A stretch of DNA of 64,000 nucleotides from Diplosphaera chodatii. Its lineage: Eukaryota; Chlorophyta; Trebouxiophyceae; Prasiolales; Stichococcaceae. Location of the stretch: positions 620,001 through 684,000 of the forward strand of contig JAALGY010000010.1 of the NCBI GenBank assembly GCA_032358165.1, given 5' to 3'. A program made the translations under genes and the position numbers. The notes below the pieces were generated by a model. The model did not search any database. It was not told the origin of the DNA and saw only the letters and a list, made by a program, of their open reading frames with translations. Each line of letters begins with the position of its first letter. Positions within the stretch are counted from its first letter, which is position 1. Below are positions 57,392 to 64,000 of the stretch, piece after piece.

Positions 57392-60300
57392 ATGGCAGAC
57401 TCGAATGGGCTCAGAACAGGCCACGTGGTTGTGGTGGCCGCATCATCTGCTGCTGCCAGCTTTGCCGCCATGTACTACTTGATGCGCATGAGAGGCGCGC
57501 AGCAGGCACAAGCGGAGGAGCATGACGCAGACGCCCGCGGCATAGGCGGCGGCGGCGGCTCACCTTGGCTCTGGTCCTGGCCCTGGACACTGCGCAGCAC
57601 ATCACAGCAGGAAGCAGGTCAGGGTCGCTGCTGTGCAGTTGATAAGCAGCAGTGTAGTGTACGTGTTGACCTGGAAGCGAGGCTCGGCATACCCTTGCTG
57701 ATACGCTGGGTGCTCGGGGGAAACACATGTCAGCACCTCCACTTGTCAAGTATCAGCGCCTGAACATGAGGGTGGCCATGTGCTGCAGAGGCGGCGGTGG
57801 CGGCAGAACGGCTCAGCGCTCTGGCTCGCACCAACGAGGCGATTGAGCGTGACGCTGACGTACCACCCGACAGCAAAAGCAAGCTCATCAGCGTGCCGGC
57901 ACCGGCAGCGGCGGCAGCGCCAGCAGACAAGCCATTCACCAAGGCGGATCTGCCAAACTTGCAGATATGCACCCGCCGGAACGGTGAGCCGCGGCTCACA
58001 ACGCCGTGCAACGTTGCCTGACAATGTCCAACGGTTAGGGGCGAGTGCGCTCGCTTGCGCATAGTTGTGTGTCACTGTGTTGCTTGCTCACGTAACAGGC
58101 AGCCGCTGGGTGCTTGGCGGAAGCAGCGCCGGTCAGGTGATCCGACCTGATGCCTCCTGGGGCAGGACCCTGCACCCTGCCCTGTGAGAGCAGACTGCGG
58201 CCACCGCATGGTCCAGCGGTGACCTGATCACCACAGCCGACACGGTGGCATGCTGTGCAGGTGTGCAAGGCGCTGCGGGATGGCGTGCACCCGATCGCGC
58301 TGCGCGAGTTTCGGTACTCGCTGACGGACGACGAGGAGCGGGAACTGGTGCGGCTGGTGGAAAAGCAGATGTGGTGCAGCGACCCGCACATCGTCAAGCC
58401 GCTGGGTGCGCTGCTATAGGCTGGGGTCTGCTCTATGCTGTCCACCAACAGTTGAGATACACCAGGCGCTCATGCTTGCGCATGCCGTGCGGTTTGTTGC
58501 AGGCCTGGCGCCGATCGCGAGGCCGGACAGCGGCTGGTACATCGCGTGTCCGCTGTTCGAGCGCGGCAGCCTCGCACAGGCGCTTGAGGGGCCCAGAGCT
58601 GGCGCCTTCCGCTGGTACAAACAGTAAGTTCCCCTCGGTGCCTGCAGAGACAGTGAATGTCCTCAGTGCCTGCAGTGGGTCCAAAGCTGAAATCAACATG
58701 CAGCGGCTCCTGCTTCCTGCTTTCCGCTGCTCGATGCTGCTTGTGTACGCTTCTTGAGCTGCTCCTGCACGGACTGAGGTGCTGCCGCTCATCCAGGTCG
58801 TGGCCAGGCATGCAGCGGGTCCCGGGCGCAGGCCGAGATGTCGCGCTCGCAGTTGCCCGGGGGCTGCACTGGCTGCACACCAATGGCATTGTGCACCTGG
58901 ACCTGCGCCCCTCAAAAGGTGTCAACTTAATGTGACGTGTGATGGCCGGTTTCCGTCTTGCAACAGAGCATACATCGACTCCGCTGTTGACACGGCAGGG
59001 TCAGCCAGCGGCTGTACACTCTCAATCCCATATGCTCATGCTGTCCCGCAGTGCTGCTGGACGCTGATGGGCATGCGAAGGTTGCAGACGCTGGGATGGC
59101 GAAGTACATGCACCACGACTACTTGGCAGCCAAGGCCAATGTGGGGTCATATGTGTGGACGGCGCCAGAAATTATATGGGGCGAGGGAGGCACCCCTGCC
59201 TCTGACATCTGGAGGTGGCATACAGAACGTGTTCCGCAAATCTGCATGCTTGTGGTGCAATGTGGTGTCTGCAGCTGACACGGGGTTCGATGCAGCGCCA
59301 GCTCCCTGAACACGGGGTTGTCGTGCCCCGCAGCTATGGCGTAGTGCTGTGGCAGATCCTCACGGGCGGCGACCCAGTCACTGACAGGCGTCGGTACGTG
59401 CGGGGCGGAGACAGGTGTCCGCCAGCGGTTGCCGACCTGCTGATGCAGTGCCTTGACCGCAACCCTGCGGCGCGGCCCAGCGCTGGTACGCGTCTGTGTT
59501 TGCTGACAGCGTGACGGATCTGTGAGAACACGCTGTCGATGTATCAGTTCGCTTGGCCCACCCTGTGGTCAGGCCTGCTCTCACAGCAATCAGATTGCAC
59601 TTGTTTTTGCACACCACAGGAGAGGTGGTAGCCCTGTTGAGCACGCCAGAGTCCGAGCTGCCTCCAGCACTGGCGTCCCGTCCAGGCACCCAACCGCCAG
59701 CAGGCGTGCCGGTATGTGCTGTGACATCGCCTTGTCACACAACTGTGCACGCCTGCTTTCAGCCAGGGGTTGGTGAATGCAGCGGTGCTGAGACGGCCCA
59801 GTGCCATGCAGATCGGGGATGAGAAGACGAAGCAGGGCGTTTGGAATGCGGCAACGTAGGCCATTCAGCGTGACAACTCTTGCCCGCTGCCAGATCAGCT
59901 CACGGTTCGCTTTCCTCGTGGCTGCAGAGCATGCGGAGCATATCAACCTTCCGTTTCGTCTGTCGCAGGAGCTGGATCTACACCGTCTATGGCGGCAGAG
60001 AGCAGGCGCATGCAGCTGGCTACCGCGAGTCTCCGGTGAGATCCGGAATCTTCATGCAGATGTGACTCATCGGATGGCAGTGCACATGGACTTTAAGCCA
60101 ACAGACTGGACACCAACTGCAGGTTGAAGACATCCTGGTCGTTCGTGAGTGGGACGAGTATGCCGAGTTCATCAGACAGTACATGAAGCTGCTCGAGCAG
60201 GTTGGGCAGACCCGGCATGTACCTGCCAATAATTGGAGTCGCCATATATGCGTATCTGTGCAATGCAGAGTGTTGCCCGTGAAGTTGATGCGCTGCTGCA

Positions 60301-61746
60301 TTGCCTGCAGTCCGACGTGCACACACCCGGCGCTGCGTCCTACAAGCGCATCCTCGAGCTGTACCGCGCGTTCCACAGCCACACAAACTTCAAGCTCGCG
60401 GGGGTGCGCTGGTCACGGTTGATCCTTGATGCCATTAAGCATCGCCGTCCGTATGCTTTCAAGTGCTCGGCGAGCCTGCAGTGTCAGGCAGACATGCAGC
60501 AGGGACCGCACTTACATATTGTGTGGTACATGCAGACGGCAGATCTGGTGAGGGAGGAGCGCTTCCGTAACATGGAGAGCCTGGACTCGCTGGTGGCACT
60601 GTCGCGGCCTGAGGAGGACGACGAGGTTGCTGCAGCAGGCAACGGCACACGGCGACTGTCCGGCAGGAGCAATGTAAGTTTGCCAGCAGCTGCTTGCACT
60701 CAGCCACCCTGTGCGCATGCTGCCGGTGGTGAAAGCACCACTGCTGCTTGCCTGGCCACCAACCGTATTCTGATGTGAATACTTTGCAAGAGGCGTGTGA
60801 GGTTGCATGTGTAGGGGCGGACATCATCTGACAGCGGCGCCGCACCGCGCAGCCCTGCAGCCTCGAGAGCCTCGCAGCAGCCGCGCTCGGAGCAGCAACA
60901 GGATCAGCATGAGCAGCCAGAGATAGCCAGCGCTCTGGAGCTCACAGACGAGCAGACAAAGGCCATCTTGCGGGTGAGTCTGTTGCCCTTACCGCCGATG
61001 GCAATGTGAGTTGATGGCAGACGGATGCTGGGCGCATCATTTGCCCAACACAAGGTCTGCGCACCTGCTAGATGCAAAGCGTTGAAGTTCTGCTTACTGC
61101 AGTCGCGGGAAGAGTTCAAGGAATCGCAGGCTGCGCTTGTGCGTGAGCGCAACCACCACGTGCGCACGCTCGTGAACTTTGCCACTAATGTCGACCCCGA
61201 CTACAACAAGGCGCTTGCTGCCTCCGCTGCGCTGCGCTTCAACATCTTTGAGGAGGGCCGGCAGCTGCACAGCTTCCACATGTGGTGCGCGACCACTGCT
61301 CACGGCAACACCGTATCACGCAAACTGGTCTCCCAGAGCATGTCCAACATTGCGCAGCATTGTTGCAGCATGCGCTAGCATGCGCTCCAGCTGGCCCTGT
61401 GGTCTGGCGCAGGACCATGTGGGAGGCCATCTCACCCTGGCAACTAGCCAAAGCTGAAGGTGAGCGACCTGGTCGGCTGCAATGTTGTCTGCATGCTGTT
61501 GACCATCTGTGATTGACTGCGGCAGTTAGTTGCCTAAACATTCACGAGTCAAGTTGCACGTTTCAACCCTGCTCCTCATTGGTGTGCCCAGCGCTCACAT
61601 TCCCGGGCTTGGCATCGCCCGTGGTGCTTGGGGATCAGCTGTATAATATGACGACCGGCCGAGGCGTTGTTGACGAGCACACCCGCTACACCTGGCATGG
61701 CATTGTTCAGGAGGGCGACTATGTGGATATGCGCGTACCGGTCTAG
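57392..61746 (+). CDS. Membrane-anchored pseudokinase with long C-terminal region, copy 1
   Basis: ATG 57392 starts a short N terminus with one membrane segment (VVVVAASSAAASFAAMYYLM), a linker, then VAAERLSALARTNEAIERD. The kinase-like domain has a weak Gly loop (VLGGSSAGQV), HPIALREFRY in place of VAIK (Lys to Arg), VHLDLRPSKVLLD in place of HRDLKPxN (Asp kept, Asn to Lys), KVADAGMA in place of DFG, an intact WTAPEI and SDIWSYGVVLWQILTGG. The frame then continues in phase: a donor at 59856 (GCAAC|GTAGGC) joins an acceptor before 59969, giving GVWNAATSWIYTVYGGRE, and exons run on (REWDEYAEFIRQYMKLLEQ, LTDEQTKAILR with SREEFKESQAALVRERNHH, GDQLYNMTTGRGVVDEHTRY) to TAG 61744-61746. The C-terminal region is partly helical and matches no family I know. 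Activity is unlikely but not excluded. Confidence 0.75.
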
Positions 61747-62312
61747 GCGTAAAACACATGACTATGGCAAGCCTTTGGGGGGTTCACTGAAAGTATTGCA
61801 AGCAGATATTTGACACCCAATTGAGGTATTTTGAGTGGGTGCCTTCTGCTGCATGCTTCAGCCCCACCAGGAAGTCAGGGGGGAACTGCTCCTCGAGTCC
61901 TCGTAGCTGCGTTAGCCAGCCTGGCAAACGTCACCCGAGGGCTTTGCGACACCATCTAGCCTATGGCGTCAGCATAGCGATCACTTCAGGTCGACAGCAA
62001 TCTCTACTTTCAGCAGCACATGTGTCCATCGAGCACTGACACGTCACATCGGGCCGCTCTGCATTTGCATTCTTTTCGGGCAAAAGGACCAGACCACAGA
62101 TGTCACTTTTCGCATGACTGGCGGAGGAGTCGCCACCGATCCTGCAGATTGCACCCACCCTCAGTTGAACAGAGTTTTCATTCCTCGTCACCGTCTCGCG
62201 AGCCGGTTGGTGTTGCGCTGGATCTGAGCGGGCGCCGGACACCGCAACATGCAGGAGCAGTAGGGCCTGCCACGGAGGCTGCAACTGCTGAGCGTTCAGC
62301 AGCTGCTTGAGC
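61747..62312. other. Intergenic stretch between tandem paralogues
   Basis: No exon was recognised; it should hold the promoter of the second pseudokinase gene. Confidence 0.4.
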
Positions 62313-64000
62313 ATGACAGACGTGCAGCAGCCACTGCCGCTCCCGCTCTCGCTTGCGACCACGGTGGCGGTCGCAGCAGCGGCTGGCGCCTTGGGGTTTG
62401 TAGCTGTATACTGGTTCACATCAGATCTGGGCCAGCAGCAGCTCGACTCGCCCTCACAGCCAGCCCCAGCCAGTCCGAATGATCAGGGTGCAAGCCGGCG
62501 TTTCCAGAAGGTGTCGTGGATTGGGTGGCCGTGGACAATACGCAGCAGGTCCCGGGAGGCTGCAGGTGCTACATGCTGGTGTCCATGTCTGTAACAGCTT
62601 CTAAGCATGCGTGTTCTGGGCGCGCGTATAGCAGTACACGGGTGTCGACAGGCGTAGATCGACAGCTCATGTGCCATGGCTCAGCAGTGTGCTGTGCACT
62701 CCTGTGCAGCTGTGCAAGTTGCAGCGGAGCGGCTGAGCGCGCTGGCACGCACAAACGAGGCCATCGAGCGAGACGAACAGCTGACTCAGGTAGCGCTGGA
62801 CAGCCTGGGCGATGTGTCGCCGAGCGCTGCGGGGGGCAGCGTCGCCGGCGCTGCCAGCACAAAGCTGTTCACGGACGCAGATCTGCCGTCTCTGAAAATG
62901 TGCCACAGGTAGCCCGGCTGCATCCTGATGCTTCTCTACCTGTTTTTTATGTGATATCCCCAGTGCCAAGTCGCAGCTCGACAGATGATGGCTTCGTCAT
63001 GGACTACCCTGTAAGCACACAGGCGCAATGGCAGCCGCATGGTTCTCGGAGGCACCACCGCAGGCCAGGTGCGGCCGTGCAAACACGCAGGATTGAGGCT
63101 GCTGCGCTTGACCACAACCGGAACGGGAGGTGCAGCCCAGAACTCTTCTTGGGTGTCGTGGCAGGTGTTCAAGGCGTTGCGGGGCGGGGTGCACCCCATC
63201 GCTATCCGCGAATTCCGGTATCAGCTCTCTGCGGAGGAGCAACAGCAGCTGCTGCGCCTGGTGTCCAAGCTGACGCGCTGCAGCGATGCGCACGTGGTCA
63301 AACTCCTGGGCTTTGCACGCATACCAGGTCCGCAAGTCGTGTGCAAAACCTCGTCACGCTACTCTGCAGCCAAGCTGGTGCCATCGAGATCTTCGGGCTG
63401 CCGACTGTCGAGTTACCAGACGCGGAAGACAGGCCTTGTACAAACGCGTGCGCATCGTGTGTGATGCGCAGGCCCTGGCTACGGCTTCTACATCGCCAGC
63501 AACCTGTTCGAGCGTGGCAGCCTGCGGGAGGCGCTGACTGCGCCGCACGCCCCCGAGCTGCTGTGGTACAAGCGGTGGGTGCCGTCAGCCTGCCGCCATA
63601 GTGCACGCGGCATGAAGAGGGTCTTGCCGGCCGTCAGTCGTCTGAGAGACCTCAGACCCTCCGTTTGCCGTGCAGAACAGGCCGAATGCCAAAGCGTCAC
63701 AGCACATGTGCAATGGGTTGGTCGCAGGCAGCAGCAGGGGGGCCTGAACAGCAGCAGGGACCAGGGCGCGGGGCAACACATAGCGCTGGCATTGGCGCGC
63801 GGCCTGCACTGGCTGCACACCCGTGGCATCTTCCACGGCGACGTGCGGCCCTCCAAAGGTACAGCAATGCAAACGCCATGCGCCAGCAAGTGCCCAGTGC
63901 AGTTGCTGGCTGTGCACGGCTGGCTGCATGCCGCTGCAATGTGCATATACAGGTGCTGCTGCTGAAATGCATCTGTGACTCCACCTCAGCTTCCAACACC
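62313..64000 (+). CDS. Membrane-anchored pseudokinase, copy 2 (cut by window end)
   Basis: ATG 62313 opens a paralogue of the gene at 57392-61746 in the same orientation. It has an N-terminal membrane segment (LSLATTVAVAAAAGALGFVA), the shared motif VAAERLSALARTNEAIERD, a Gly-loop remnant VLGGTTAGQ, HPIAIREFRYQL (Lys of VAIK replaced by Arg), FERGSLREAL and LHWLHTRGIFHGDVRPSK (catalytic-loop Asp kept, Asn replaced by Lys). The window ends inside the following intron or exon, so the DFG region and C-terminal part cannot be seen. Exon structure parallels copy 1, supporting a tandem duplication; linkers have diverged strongly. Confidence 0.8.

Noticed and set aside
59860..61746. Separate unknown gene downstream of the first pseudokinase
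   Set aside because: Donor GCAAC|GTAGGC at 59855/59856 and the acceptor before 59969 join in phase to give continuous sequence, and no suitable ATG opens the downstream part.

Overview
The window looks like nuclear DNA of a unicellular green alga (chlorophyte; a trebouxiophyte is my guess, species not identifiable). Reasons: very intron-rich genes with GT..TGCAG introns of about 60-350 bases and many phase-0 junctions; plant-type versions of metaxin, synaptotagmin and MAP kinase kinase; a short TTTAGGG telomere-type repeat inside a transposon; and an AT-rich organellar rps12 fragment embedded in GC-rich DNA. No rRNA, tRNA or CRISPR array was seen.

Layout. 1-3.0 kb: two broken minus-strand copies of a non-LTR (LINE-like) retrotransposon with CAAA/TTTG tetranucleotide arrays. 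3.4-8.0 kb (minus): a complete 14-exon RtcB RNA ligase and an IMP-like S26 signal-peptidase homologue that has lost its catalytic Ser and Lys. 8.7-21.2 kb (plus): one 44-exon gene, assembled here with every phase matching and no stop, for a 1,755-residue protein joining a degenerate J domain and DnaJ-X domain to about 1,365 residues of LEA-like Ala/Gln/Glu/Lys helical repeats. 21.4-22.8 kb: a 1.3 kb element with terminal inverted repeats and nested foldbacks. 23.2-28.2 kb (plus): SMP/C2 synaptotagmin-type membrane tether. 28.7-29.1 kb: organelle-derived insert carrying the 3' end of rps12. 30.0-31.2 kb (plus): villin-headpiece protein. 31.7-36.2 kb (minus): an unrecognised gene and a metaxin. 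36.6-38.7 kb (plus): RS/RRM splicing factor. 39.7-45.6 kb (plus): PARP-finger-like repeats, an H1-like tail and a WDR76-type WD40 domain, possibly one fused gene. 46.2-48.7 kb (plus): RNA polymerase I/III subunit AC40. 49.2-52.2 kb (plus): MAP kinase kinase. 52.9-55.6 kb (minus): dual-specificity phosphatase with a coiled-coil tail. 56.0-56.7 kb (plus): TenI/ThiE-like protein. 57.4-64 kb (plus): two tandem paralogous membrane-anchored pseudokinases, the second cut by the window end.

Most genes are unrelated neighbours, as expected in a eukaryote; only the pseudokinase pair is an evident tandem duplication. The most unusual item is the J/DnaJ-X-LEA fusion: its repeat part resembles desiccation/stress LEA proteins and is built of exons that are nearly all symmetric, so it could have grown by exon duplication. 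Coordinates of multi-exon genes are spans; exon limits are given where I could check phase by hand.
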